From the NCBI GenBank assembly GCA_023249835.1, contig JAHFBY010000041.1:1-9181 (forward strand): a stretch of DNA of 9,181 nt. The letters run 5' to 3'. A program made the position numbers and the translations under genes. Position 1 is the first letter of the stretch; each line of letters starts with the position of its first letter. The notes under the pieces were generated by a model. It was not told where the DNA came from, did not search any database, and saw only the letters and a program-made list of their open reading frames with translations. The DNA is from Elusimicrobiota bacterium (GTDB lineage Bacteria; Elusimicrobiota; Elusimicrobia; 2-02-FULL-39-32). Below are positions 1 to 7,249 of this stretch, in pieces.

Positions 1-11
1 GGGTATTTAAA

Positions 12-3000
12 ATGAGCGATCGAGATCATTCGGCCTGGCGCAACATTTCCAATCGTATCAACTGGTATCAGGCGTGGATGATCTATGTGGCCAATTTAAA
101 AAAATATGAGCTGATCAAGATCGGAGGCCACCAGTCGGCTGCTTCCTCTTCGCTCCAGATCATGATCGCTGTGCACATGCATGCCAAGCGCGGAGTGGAC
201 CACGTCTTTGATAAACCGCACGCAGCTCCTGTTTTGCATTCCATTAATTATATCTTGGGCAAGCTTCCGGGCGGACGGCGCACCATGGACCGTTTGCGTG
301 AAAACAGGGTCCTGCCTGCGGTCAATCCGCAGGTGATAGAGAGACTTCAGAGCATATCTCTAGAGGAGAGGCAAGGTTTTGAAAAATTGACGCGGGAGAT
401 GGAAGCCAAAATGCCCGAACATATGCGCAAAAATTCCCAAGAGATTGGGTTGCATTCTTATCCCGGCATGGTCGATCCTGACAAGGTGGATGATCCCACG
501 GGATCGGTGGGCATGGGCGCGGCTTCGGCGATCATGCAGGCGCTGAAAACAAAATTTCTTATTGCGCAAGGGCACAATGTGGCCAACCCCATGTTTTATG
601 TGGTTTTAGGCGATGGTGAAGCCAATGAAGGGCAAGTGTTGGAAGCGCTGCACGTGGCGTCGGAATATAATTTAAAAAACGTAGCGTTCATCTTGGACTT
701 TAACCGGCAAACATTGGATAAGAAAGCGCCCAACGGTACTTACCGCCGCCTGATCCAAACTTATCTGGCTAATGGATGGGACGTGATCGATCTCAAATGG
801 GGGCGCATGTCCCAATCGGAATTTGCCAAGCGAGGGGGAGATAAACTAAAAAAAGCGTTGGACTCTTTAAACGAGGAAGAGTTTCAAACCCTGCTGGCCA
901 AGCCCGGTCAAGTGCGCAGCATCTTGTTATCTCGCGTCGGTGCAGAAAAAGAAAAAATAAAATTGAGCCGTTTCTTGGAATCCTACACAGACGAAAAACT
1001 CTATGAGATTGTCTCAGACCTAGGCGGACATGACCTGGAGGAATTGAACGCTGCGCTCGATTGGTCAAAAACCTCCGCGACTAAGCCTACCTTGATATTT
1101 GCGCACACCATCAAAGGCTGGGGGATGAAACAGTTGATCGGCGATGATGGGAACCATTCCATGCTGTTAAATGGCGGTCAAATGGAACAGTTCGCTAAGA
1201 TGCATGGAATTAATATTACAGAAGATCCTTACCCGTTATTTTCGCCCGGTTCTGATGAAGATAAGCTGTTATTGAGGATTGCGGCGCGCATGAGCGGAGA
1301 AGAGGCGGAAAAAGAGTTTCAAATTGAGAAAAACCAGGCACAATATTATTCCCGGTTGCGACACCGGGCTTTGCCGATCCCGATCGTCCCGGAGCGGGTC
1401 AACGCTAAAATGAGCACGCAGGAATATATGGGCGGTATCATGCAAAAATTTTTGACGATCGCGGAAAAAAATGTTTCAGAATTAACTCCCGAACAAGCCA
1501 ATATCCGCCCGTTCGCTGAATTGGTAATCTCCATATCGCCGGACGTGGCCTCTTCCACCCATTTTTCTTCAGCTTTGCGTAGGAAGATGAGTACCACCGG
1601 AGTGGGTCGTCACATTGCCTTTTCTATTGAAGAGATGAACGCTATGATGGCCGCGGCCGCGTTCGGCAAAGCCTATGCTTTTGACGGGGTGCCGCTTTTG
1701 CCCTACCTCACCATCTACGATATGTTTTGGGACCGCCGCGCCTTGGACATGTTTTTTTACGCGCAATACTGGAAATCGCGGATGCTCTTGATCGGCACGC
1801 CTTCGGGCGCCACTTTGAGTCCGGAAGGGGCGCAGCATCAGTCCGGAACCGGGCCCGTGGTGGCCCGCGCCATTCCCAACGTTATCTCCTGGGAGCCTTG
1901 GTCTCCGCATGAGTTGGGCGTGATCGAGTCCGACCGGTTGCGGAGGATTGCGCAGCAAGATGATTTGGAAAGAAATGTGGTTTATTATCGTTTATCCACT
2001 TTGCCTGTAGACTGCGGGGAGCTGTGGAAACGTTTGCGAAAGCAAAAAATTTATCAGGAACTGATCCGCTTGGCCCAAGCCGAAGATCCTAACACGGATG
2101 AAGAAACCGTAATGCGCGGCTATTGGGAGAAAGAGCTGTTGGCCGGAGGCTATCGCCTGGTGGACTATCGGGGAGAAAAAGGGTACGATTCCAACGAAAA
2201 CGTGGTTAACATTGTTGCCAGTGGAGTGATGGTGGAGGAAGCTTTAAAAGCTTCGGACGAGTTGTTGGAGCACGGGATATTCGCCAACGTGATCGTTTTT
2301 GTGAGCCCGCAGTTGTTAATGGATTCCTTAGGAAGGAAGACCGGTTACGCACAGTTAAATAAACTGATTCCATCCGAAGAGCGGGACTTTACTCCGGCGG
2401 TCAGCGTTTGCGACGCGCCATCTTATTATCTCGCAAAGTTCGGCGATATCCTGGGCTTGGGCTGCGGGGTGGATGCGTTAGGCAACGAACAAAACGGGCT
2501 TTCCACGCGCAGTCCGCTCAGCATCTACGATCATCACGGCACTTCGGCTTTACACATTGCGCAAGCCGCCTATATGCAGGCGATCGTCCGCAGAGATCAA
2601 GTTCAGGAAAGAGTGATCAAAAATATCGAAACTGGCTCGGGAGGCTCTTCGCTGGAGATCGAATTAGCGGCATTGCGCAAAAAAAGCACGCCCGGCGCCC
2701 TGGCTTTTTGGCCGCACTGGATGAGCCTGCCGGCCATTGGCACGTTGGAAGGTGGGATCTTAGGGATCTTCTCCTATCTGATTTTAAGTTTGCTGCCGGT
2801 CCATACTTTGGCGATCTTAAGTTTTATGGCCGCGGGCCTCTCCGTAGCCTGGTTTTTTACGCTTTGGCTTCTGCACTATATTTTTGGCGTTCGCCTGCCC
2901 TACGGCCGCGCGGACCGGGACTTGCACCGCTCTTTGCAAGCGGCTAAAACCGCGAGCATCAGCCTGCTGGCTTTGCCGCTCTTGGTCTACTCCTTAATGT

Positions 3001-3653
3001 CGCAGGATTGGCTTTGCGCAGTTTTTGCGGTCTTGGCCGCGGGCGCTTTGCATGGCGTTGCCGACTACCGTATTGAAAAACACTATTCTCAGTTTAGTCT
3101 CATTCCCGCGGCCGCGGGGTCCAATCGCGTTTTGGTTTATTTGGTCAACAGCAACACCTTGGCGAGCCTCGCGCAAGAAATTAAAAAACAATATTCCCGA
3201 GCGCCGGCAGATCGTAATTTAATTTTATTGTTTTCCAACGTCCCGGGCCTGAAGCTGGACTTCGACGCGCTGTTAACGGAATTCTTAAGCGCGCGGTTAG
3301 GGGTGAACGCAGAGATGATGCAGAGCGTGTTCGCGCAAACGCCGGAAGAGTTTAACCGTAACGTCGTCATTCAGTCCGCAGAGATTTTCGCGCTCCAAGG
3401 CGTTCAATCTCAAAACCATATCCGCACTTCTTATTTGAACGTCCTGGTCTCAGTCCGCGTGGCGCAGCTGCGCCAAACCCCAAACTTCGGCGTAGATTAT
3501 TACCTCGACCAGTGGATCCTCACCGGCGATTGGAACCGAGACACGCGCATCTTTTTAATCACCGTGGGTTCTCTGGTTACTGATATCACCGGGCTCGTTA
3601 GGCAAATGGAACAAGAAATTCAGTCCGCCACCGCTGTGCTGCAGGCGCAATAA
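12..3653 (+). CDS. aceE: AceE-type pyruvate dehydrogenase E1 (ThDP-dependent) with C-terminal membrane extension
   Basis: This resembles the homodimeric E1 of the pyruvate dehydrogenase complex, which decarboxylates a 2-oxo acid on thiamine diphosphate and passes the acyl group to lipoyl-E2. Seen: GGH (His40), the ThDP/Mg motif starting GDGE (200-203) and ending DFN, AHTIKGWGM (364-372) followed by NHS (His382), the catalytic-Glu region IEEMN (Glu541 by alignment), and EGAQHQSG (605-612). The catalytic part ends near residue 865. Residues 910-1018 are hydrophobic and hold about four helices (roughly 915-930, 932-958, 981-997, 1000-1017). An unrecognised soluble domain of about 180 residues follows. 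The total of 1213 aa compares with about 890 in E. coli AceE. Relative to E. coli, about 80 N-terminal residues are missing. The frame is open to the left edge and no Shine-Dalgarno precedes this ATG, so the true start may lie outside the window. The E1 family assignment is firm. Pyruvate as substrate is inferred. Confidence 0.85.
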   Translation: MSDRDHSAWRNISNRINWYQAWMIYVANLKKYELIKIGGHQSAASSSLQIMIAVHMHAKRGVDHVFDKPHAAPVLHSINYILGKLPGGRRTMDRLRENRVLPAVNPQVIERLQSISLEERQGFEKLTREMEAKMPEHMRKNSQEIGLHSYPGMVDPDKVDDPTGSVGMGAASAIMQALKTKFLIAQGHNVANPMFYVVLGDGEANEGQVLEALHVASEYNLKNVAFILDFNRQTLDKKAPNGTYRRLIQTYLANGWDVIDLKWGRMSQSEFAKRGGDKLKKALDSLNEEEFQTLLAKPGQVRSILLSRVGAEKEKIKLSRFLESYTDEKLYEIVSDLGGHDLEELNAALDWSKTSATKPTLIFAHTIKGWGMKQLIGDDGNHSMLLNGGQMEQFAKMHGINITEDPYPLFSPGSDEDKLLLRIAARMSGEEAEKEFQIEKNQAQYYSRLRHRALPIPIVPERVNAKMSTQEYMGGIMQKFLTIAEKNVSELTPEQANIRPFAELVISISPDVASSTHFSSALRRKMSTTGVGRHIAFSIEEMNAMMAAAAFGKAYAFDGVPLLPYLTIYDMFWDRRALDMFFYAQYWKSRMLLIGTPSGATLSPEGAQHQSGTGPVVARAIPNVISWEPWSPHELGVIESDRLRRIAQQDDLERNVVYYRLSTLPVDCGELWKRLRKQKIYQELIRLAQAEDPNTDEETVMRGYWEKELLAGGYRLVDYRGEKGYDSNENVVNIVASGVMVEEALKASDELLEHGIFANVIVFVSPQLLMDSLGRKTGYAQLNKLIPSEERDFTPAVSVCDAPSYYLAKFGDILGLGCGVDALGNEQNGLSTRSPLSIYDHHGTSALHIAQAAYMQAIVRRDQVQERVIKNIETGSGGSSLEIELAALRKKSTPGALAFWPHWMSLPAIGTLEGGILGIFSYLILSLLPVHTLAILSFMAAGLSVAWFFTLWLLHYIFGVRLPYGRADRDLHRSLQAAKTASISLLALPLLVYSLMSQDWLCAVFAVLAAGALHGVADYRIEKHYSQFSLIPAAAGSNRVLVYLVNSNTLASLAQEIKKQYSRAPADRNLILLFSNVPGLKLDFDALLTEFLSARLGVNAEMMQSVFAQTPEEFNRNVVIQSAEIFALQGVQSQNHIRTSYLNVLVSVRVAQLRQTPNFGVDYYLDQWILTGDWNRDTRIFLITVGSLVTDITGLVRQMEQEIQSATAVLQAQ

Positions 3654-3689
3654 AACCCTGGCTTTTATGAAATATACATAACTAAACTA

Positions 3690-3718
3690 TTGAAATATTT
3701 ATAATTCAATTATATAAT
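3690..3718 (+). promoter_or_regulatory. Sigma70-like promoter of the DUF4143 ATPase gene
   Basis: TTGAAA (3690-3695) and a perfect TATAAT (3713-3718) are separated by 17 bp in a very AT-rich stretch just after the aceE stop. Only 7 nt lie between the -10 box and the ATG at 3726, so transcription would start at or next to the A of the start codon. No Shine-Dalgarno is present. Confidence 0.7.
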
Positions 3719-3725
3719 TATCAAT

Positions 3726-4907
3726 ATGTGGATCAAGCGAACTATTGAAGCTGAACTGCTTAAGGCAGTCAAACAACGGCCGAGCGTGCTTTTGACTGGA
3801 AGTCGCCAAAGCGGTAAAACCAGCATCCTGCAAAAAACTTTTCCGAACTACGGCTACATCTCCCTAGATCCTCCACATGTGGCAGAAGAGGCGGAAGAGT
3901 CCGGTGGTCAATTCCTCCAAAAGCATCCAGCGCCTTTAATCCTGGACGAAGTGCAATATGCTCCGCGCCTTTTTAGGCATTTAAAGTCCGTTATTGATGA
4001 TAGGCGCAAGGAGTCCGGACTCTATTTGCTCACGGGGTCGCAAAAGTTTTCCTTAATGCAAGGCGTCACAGAGAGCTTGGCAGGGCGAATCAGCGTCTTT
4101 GAACTTCACTCTCTGTCGCTGGCAGAACTTGAACATTGGAGCGGTAAGTGCGCGGAGGGAGAGCAACTCCTGGAATGGCTACTATTGGGGGGATATCCGG
4201 AGTTGCATGAGCGGGGCTTAAAACCGGAAAGATATTATTCGGATTATTTAGTTACCTATCTGGAAAGGGATGTTCGCCAATTGATAAAAGTTCGCGATCT
4301 AAGAGATTTTGATCGGTTCATGCGCTTGGCGGCGGCGCGAACCGGACAGCTTTTATCGATTACTAATTTTTCATCTGATTTAGGGTTAAGTCCCCTTACT
4401 GTTAAAAGCTGGTTGTCGGTGCTGGAAGCCTCTAACATCATTTATCTTTTAGAGCCCTTCTATAAAAATCTCGGCAAGAGGATCGTGAAAACTCCTAAAC
4501 TTTATTTTTTGGATACGGGTTTGGCTTGTTACCTTTCGGGAATTCGCACGACAATGGACCTCAAAGGAAGCGGATTGATCGGAGCTTTGTTTGAAACCAT
4601 TGTTTTAGGGCAGATGGTTCGCTGGCATACGAACCAAGGCAAACAGCCGGCGCTCTATTTTTGGAGAGACCATACCGGTCATGAGGTGGATTTCGTGATC
4701 CCAATAGGGGACAAACTGAAATTAATTGAATGTAAATGGAGCGAATCTTCCCCTGATAGAGTAAAAGGGTTTGAAGAGATAGAAAAACTCCAAGGAGGAG
4801 ATCGCATCATCAGCAAATCCGTCATCACCTCTCTAAGGAGCGCGCGTAAAACTAAAATGAATTTCTTCATAGATAACGCAGTTGAATTAAAGATGCTGTC
4901 TGGATAA
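3726..4907 (+). CDS. AAA-type ATPase of the DUF4143 family
   Basis: This 393-aa protein matches the common family of orphan bacterial and archaeal ATPases that pair an AAA domain with a C-terminal DUF4143 domain. Seen: Walker A GSRQSGKT (25-32), Walker B LILDEVQ (71-77), a sensor-like LLTGSQKF (101-108), the GRISVFEL segment (120-127), a winged-helix-like region (about 206-240, LSITNFSSDLGLSPLTVKSW region), and the C-terminal GHEVDFVI (318-325) plus IECKWS (334-339). The last two look like a PD-(D/E)xK nuclease fold, with Asp322, Glu335 and Lys337. The biological role of this family is largely unsettled, and proposals include mobile-element or defence-linked ATPases. The length is normal and the gene looks intact. 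It is monocistronic, with its own promoter, and converges on the lipoprotein operon. Its promoter spacing suggests a leaderless mRNA. Confidence 0.9.
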   Translation: MWIKRTIEAELLKAVKQRPSVLLTGSRQSGKTSILQKTFPNYGYISLDPPHVAEEAEESGGQFLQKHPAPLILDEVQYAPRLFRHLKSVIDDRRKESGLYLLTGSQKFSLMQGVTESLAGRISVFELHSLSLAELEHWSGKCAEGEQLLEWLLLGGYPELHERGLKPERYYSDYLVTYLERDVRQLIKVRDLRDFDRFMRLAAARTGQLLSITNFSSDLGLSPLTVKSWLSVLEASNIIYLLEPFYKNLGKRIVKTPKLYFLDTGLACYLSGIRTTMDLKGSGLIGALFETIVLGQMVRWHTNQGKQPALYFWRDHTGHEVDFVIPIGDKLKLIECKWSESSPDRVKGFEEIEKLQGGDRIISKSVITSLRSARKTKMNFFIDNAVELKMLSG

Positions 4908-4979
4908 CTATTATTTTCAATTTATCCAAACCTTTAAGGGCGTAAGAGCGGTTATTTTTTGGTTTTGAGATATTCGGAT
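4908..4979. other. Short convergent intergenic region
   Basis: This 72-bp gap lies between the stop of the ATPase gene (+) and the stop of the lipoprotein gene (-). It holds a short T-run on the plus strand preceded only by a weak AACC/GGTT pairing with a long loop. I cannot support a real terminator for either strand. Confidence 0.4.
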
Positions 4980-5732
4980 TTAATGGTTAAGGCGGGCAAG
5001 GGCTTTTTTTTGCACCTTGATAATGGATTTTACAAGACGGTTAGATAATAGCTGGGTTGCAACCTGAATATTTAACCCCTCCTCAGATGAGGATGCGACC
5101 CAAAGGATCTCCCCGGTCTGCGCATCCACCATGCGAGCCGCAAAGCCTACCTCTGCTTCTAAAGAATAATATTGGGGCGCCTTAGACACTTTCCGATCTT
5201 TGGTATAGCCAATCACAACCTGTTTTTCTACCGTAACCCATCTTTCCGCATGTTGAGGCGGATTGCTCGTTGAGCTTTGAATGGTGTAGGGTCGCAGCTC
5301 TTGCTGGCTCTCAATATGTGTGATTGGGGTCTGTTTTTCGTCTACAATGTCCACCCAATTAACGCCGCGTTTCTCAGGAGTATAGGTCGTGATGCTGCCT
5401 AAAATCAAAGCATTTGCGTTAAGCAGCTTGCCGATTTCCAGGGCATTGCTTGAATCAATGGCGCCGGTAGATCCCAAATAAGATTCTTTGAGCACGGATT
5501 CTATGTGACGCCTTTCTACGATTTGATACCCTGCCGTTAAGAGTGATTGTTCAAATAAACTAGTCACCACCTCCCCAGAACCCGGGACCCCGGGGAAATC
5601 GGGAAATTTCATCAACGCGACTCTTTGGATCTTTTTAAAATCATAGTTTGCCTGCCGGATGACTGAAGAGTGAGCGCAGCCAGCAATAGAAACAATAAGC
5701 AGCAGGTAGAACAAGGGATGGCACAGCTTCAT
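4980..5732 (-). CDS. CsgG-like outer-membrane lipoprotein
   Basis: This 250-aa protein has a type II signal peptide: a hydrophobic stretch (7-18) ending in lipobox I-A-G-C with Cys19 as the lipidation site. The mature part follows the CsgG/HfaB family pattern: a VALMKF strand, then SLFEQSLLTAGYQIVERR, an ESVLKES segment, then EIGKLLNANALILGSIT, and finally RMVDAQTGEILW near the C terminus. CsgG proper is the curli secretion pore. No csgA, csgB, csgE or csgF is present here, so a curli role is not supported. Many CsgG-fold lipoproteins are uncharacterised envelope-assembly or cell-wall regulators. Its ATG overlaps the TGA of the upstream TPR gene by 4 bp (ATGA) without a clear Shine-Dalgarno, which suggests translational coupling in a two-gene operon. 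Confidence 0.8.
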   Translation of the reverse strand: MKLCHPLFYLLLIVSIAGCAHSSVIRQANYDFKKIQRVALMKFPDFPGVPGSGEVVTSLFEQSLLTAGYQIVERRHIESVLKESYLGSTGAIDSSNALEIGKLLNANALILGSITTYTPEKRGVNWVDIVDEKQTPITHIESQQELRPYTIQSSTSNPPQHAERWVTVEKQVVIGYTKDRKVSKAPQYYSLEAEVGFAARMVDAQTGEILWVASSSEEGLNIQVATQLLSNRLVKSIIKVQKKALARLNH

Positions 5733-6181
5733 GGATTGTTTTGCAGTTGACGAATGTGCCTGTACGCAACCTCCGAGCGCTTCGTATCAACAGGGTTTAA
5801 TCTTAAAAAATCATTCCAAGAAGCGCACGCTTTTGCAGACCACCTATCCGTTTCAGCGGGCAGACGCGCGCTCATTGCTTCATAAATCAGACTCAAAGCA
5901 TAGAGGCAATCTTCAGTAGGCTTAATTTGCACGGAGCGTTCCAAAGCGTTTATTGCCTCATCTAATTTATCCATGCCGCGGTAGATCAGCCCTAAACTTA
6001 AAAAAACCCTGTAATCGTTGGAGTTCTCCGCGCTTAAGGAAATTAAAAGCGCGATCGCATCCTCATTTTTACCTTGATTGGAAAAGGTGATCGCCTGCTT
6101 TAGCCTCTCCTCCTGGTTAGGAGCGGACCAGATCAAAGAGGGCAGATTAAGCAGGAGAATCAATAAAAATATCTTAAACAT
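5729..6181 (-). CDS. Secreted/periplasmic TPR-repeat protein
   Basis: The 150-aa protein starts with a hydrophobic signal peptide (FLLILLLNLPSLIW, then SAP) with probable cleavage near residue 20. Two or three tetratricopeptide repeats follow: about 23-54, 57-90 (GLIYRGMDKLDEAINALERS) and 91-130. TPR proteins are protein-protein scaffolds. With a co-transcribed CsgG-like lipoprotein it probably works in the periplasm. The frame stays open to an ATG at 6250, but that would add 23 polar residues ahead of the signal peptide and overlap the divergent gene. I chose 6181 because it puts the signal peptide at the N terminus and lies 6 nt after a perfect TATAAT. No partner beyond the lipoprotein is visible, and the exact function is unknown. 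Confidence 0.8.
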   Translation of the reverse strand: MFKIFLLILLLNLPSLIWSAPNQEERLKQAITFSNQGKNEDAIALLISLSAENSNDYRVFLSLGLIYRGMDKLDEAINALERSVQIKPTEDCLYALSLIYEAMSARLPAETDRWSAKACASWNDFLRLNPVDTKRSEVAYRHIRQLQNNP

Positions 6182-6187
6182 AGGATT

Positions 6188-6193
6188 ATTATA
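6188..6193 (-). promoter_or_regulatory. -10 box (TATAAT) of the TPR-lipoprotein operon
   Basis: The minus strand reads TATAAT here, followed by 6 nt (AATCCT) and then the ATG at 6181. I see no good -35 at 15-19 bp. The tight spacing implies a leaderless mRNA and supports the downstream start choice for the TPR gene. Confidence 0.5.
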
Positions 6194-6234
6194 TCTAATT
6201 AATATTGGTAATATGTGTTGAATTTTATTTCTTT

Positions 6235-6243
6235 TGCTATAAT
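6235..6243 (+). promoter_or_regulatory. Extended -10 promoter of the MNT-HEPN operon
   Basis: TGCTATAAT is a consensus extended -10 (TGn plus TATAAT at 6238-6243). It lies 6 nt before the ATG at 6250 and has no Shine-Dalgarno. A TTGAAT lies upstream but only 14 bp away, so the extended -10 probably compensates for a poor -35. It is back-to-back with the promoter of the divergent operon. Confidence 0.6.
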
Positions 6244-6249
6244 TTATCA

Positions 6250-6579
6250 ATGGAATTTAAAGATAGGGAACTACTTAATGAACTTAAGGAACGGTTGCCT
6301 GTAAATGTGAAGCTGCATTTAAAGAATTTAATCGCCTTTGGATCGCGAGTAAGGGGTGACGCCTCTCCTGATTCTGATCTTGATGTCGTTGCGCTCATTG
6401 ATGAAGTCAGCCCGGAAATAGAACGCTGTATAAGCGATACAGCATATCAGGTAATGTGGGACCATGATTTTAATCCTATGATATCGCTGCTTGTTTTTTC
6501 GGAATCCAAATTCAAAAATTCATTTCGTAGAGGTTTTTCATTCTATAGAAACGTTATGCAAGAAGGCATTCAGATATGA
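6250..6579 (+). CDS. Minimal nucleotidyltransferase (MNT) domain protein, probable antitoxin
   Basis: This 109-aa protein is a small DNA polymerase-beta-type nucleotidyltransferase. It carries the signature G31-S32-x10-D43-x-D45 (AFGSRVRGDASPDSDLDVVAL), in which the two Asp bind metal and the GS binds the nucleotide triphosphate. MNT proteins encoded directly before HEPN proteins act in known cases (MntA-HepT type) as antitoxins that nucleotidylate the HEPN toxin. The frame extends upstream to an ATG at 6205, but that would encode an unrelated Cys/Phe-rich leader and run through the promoter, so I use 6250. The stop overlaps the HEPN start (ATGA), as is typical for the pair. The operon is AT-rich relative to aceE, consistent with mobile accessory DNA. 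Confidence 0.85.
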   Translation: MEFKDRELLNELKERLPVNVKLHLKNLIAFGSRVRGDASPDSDLDVVALIDEVSPEIERCISDTAYQVMWDHDFNPMISLLVFSESKFKNSFRRGFSFYRNVMQEGIQI

Positions 6580-6947
6580 CGGAAGAAATGAAGAAACTAA
6601 TAACCCGTTCGGAAGAATCGGTAGTGGTTGCTGAGAAATTATTGCAAGATGGTTATTTCTCTCATGCTGCAAGCAAGGCTTATTATGCGATGTTTTATGC
6701 TGCCCAGGCTTTATTAAAATCAGAAAATATTAACGTCAGTAAACACTCCGCAGTTGAGTCTATGTTTGGACATCATTTTTCCAAGCCTGGCAAACTGGAT
6801 TCAAAATTTCATCGTATGCTCATAGAAGCTAATAGGGTTAGGAACTTAGCAGATTACGCGATCGATGATGAAATTATTGGGTCTGTATCCCAGCAAAGGG
6901 TTTGGGACTGCAAGGAATTTGTTCTAAAAATAAAGTCTCTTCTATAA
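6576..6947 (+). CDS. HEPN-domain protein (UPF0332-like), probable toxin partner
   Basis: This 123-aa all-helical protein has the HEPN signature AASKAYYAMFYAAQALL (31-47), the GHHFSKPGKL segment (65-74) and the terminal-helix motif RNLADY (89-94). HEPN proteins next to MNT genes are often toxic RNases or are modified by the MNT partner. Canonical HEPN RNases carry R-x4-6-H. Here Arg89 is followed by Asp93-Tyr94 and no His in range. That is the pattern I associate with the UPF0332 HEPN clade, so ribonuclease activity should not be assumed. It overlaps the MNT gene by 4 bp and is certainly co-translated with it. The pair is best called HEPN/MNT toxin-antitoxin-like. Confidence 0.85.
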   Translation: MTEEMKKLITRSEESVVVAEKLLQDGYFSHAASKAYYAMFYAAQALLKSENINVSKHSAVESMFGHHFSKPGKLDSKFHRMLIEANRVRNLADYAIDDEIIGSVSQQRVWDCKEFVLKIKSLL

Positions 6948-6965
6948 AAGCATTATTTTATTTAG

Positions 6966-6994
6966 TTGACAACTTTTTTTTTAATTACTACGAT
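6966..6994 (+). promoter_or_regulatory. Sigma70-like promoter of the riboswitch operon
   Basis: A perfect TTGACA (6966-6971) is followed by a 17-bp spacer and TACGAT (6989-6994), a 4/6 match to the -10 consensus. Transcription would begin near 7001, about 30 nt before the cobalamin aptamer. The -35 sits inside a small palindrome AGTTG-A-CAACT (6964-6974) followed by nine T, so an overlapping weak terminator for the HEPN gene is possible. Confidence 0.55.
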
Positions 6995-7030
6995 CTGCAT
7001 CAAGACGTTGTTCTTTAACTAAAAATTCTG

Positions 7031-7180
7031 TTGGTGCCTGAACAGGGCTTAATAGAGGAACTCCGTGTGAATCGGAGGCTGTCCCGCAGCTGTAACCGGG
7101 GACGAACCTGAGAACTCACTGGACCGCAAGGTTTGGGAAGAGCAAGGGGAGATTGATCCGGGAGCCAGAAGACTTACCAA
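7031..7180 (+). ncRNA. Cobalamin (B12) riboswitch aptamer
   Basis: The order of conserved blocks matches the AdoCbl/cobalamin riboswitch class. P1 is TTGGT (7031-7035) pairing with ACCAA (7176-7180). GGTGCC at the 5' end is followed by a CTCCG/CGGAG hairpin (7061-7065 with 7073-7077) enclosing GTGTGAAT. The core GGCTGTCCCGCAGCTGTAAC (7077-7096) comes next, then CACTGG, GGGAAG and GATTGATCCGGGAGCC. The B12 box AGCCAGAAGAC (7163-7173) completes it. The element binds a corrinoid and normally represses downstream genes for B12 synthesis or transport. Here it lies 200 nt upstream of an OprB-type porin, with an intrinsic terminator between them, so control is most likely by premature termination. 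Confidence 0.95.
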
Positions 7181-7249
7181 TGTTTGCGCCGTTGCGCGCT
7201 GAACCGTTTTGACTTCGTCAGGGTCAAGCGAACAGATTGTTTCCAAGCA

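Noticed and set aside
2408..2947. 179-residue plus-strand ORF inside aceE
   Set aside because: It is a frame shadow of the aceE coding sequence. Its Arg-rich composition is typical of an alternate frame of GC-rich DNA.
3654..3680. AAAACCCTGGCTTTT after aceE as a terminator
   Set aside because: The arms leave a loop of only about two bases and there is no T-run after it.
6205..6249. Upstream start for the MNT protein
   Set aside because: It would add 15 residues with no family match and run through a consensus extended -10 box. The ATG at 6250 aligns with the usual MNT N terminus.
6182..6250. Upstream start (6250) for the TPR protein
   Set aside because: It would put 23 polar residues before a clear signal peptide and overlap the divergent gene.
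6974..6982. Run of nine T after a small palindrome as a terminator of the HEPN gene
   Set aside because: The palindrome AGTTG-A-CAACT can form only a three-base-pair stem with a usable loop. The same bases make a perfect -35, so the promoter reading is preferred.
7049..7246. Small reverse-strand ORF within the riboswitch region
   Set aside because: It is an antisense reading of the conserved aptamer, with no ribosome binding site and no protein similarity recognised.
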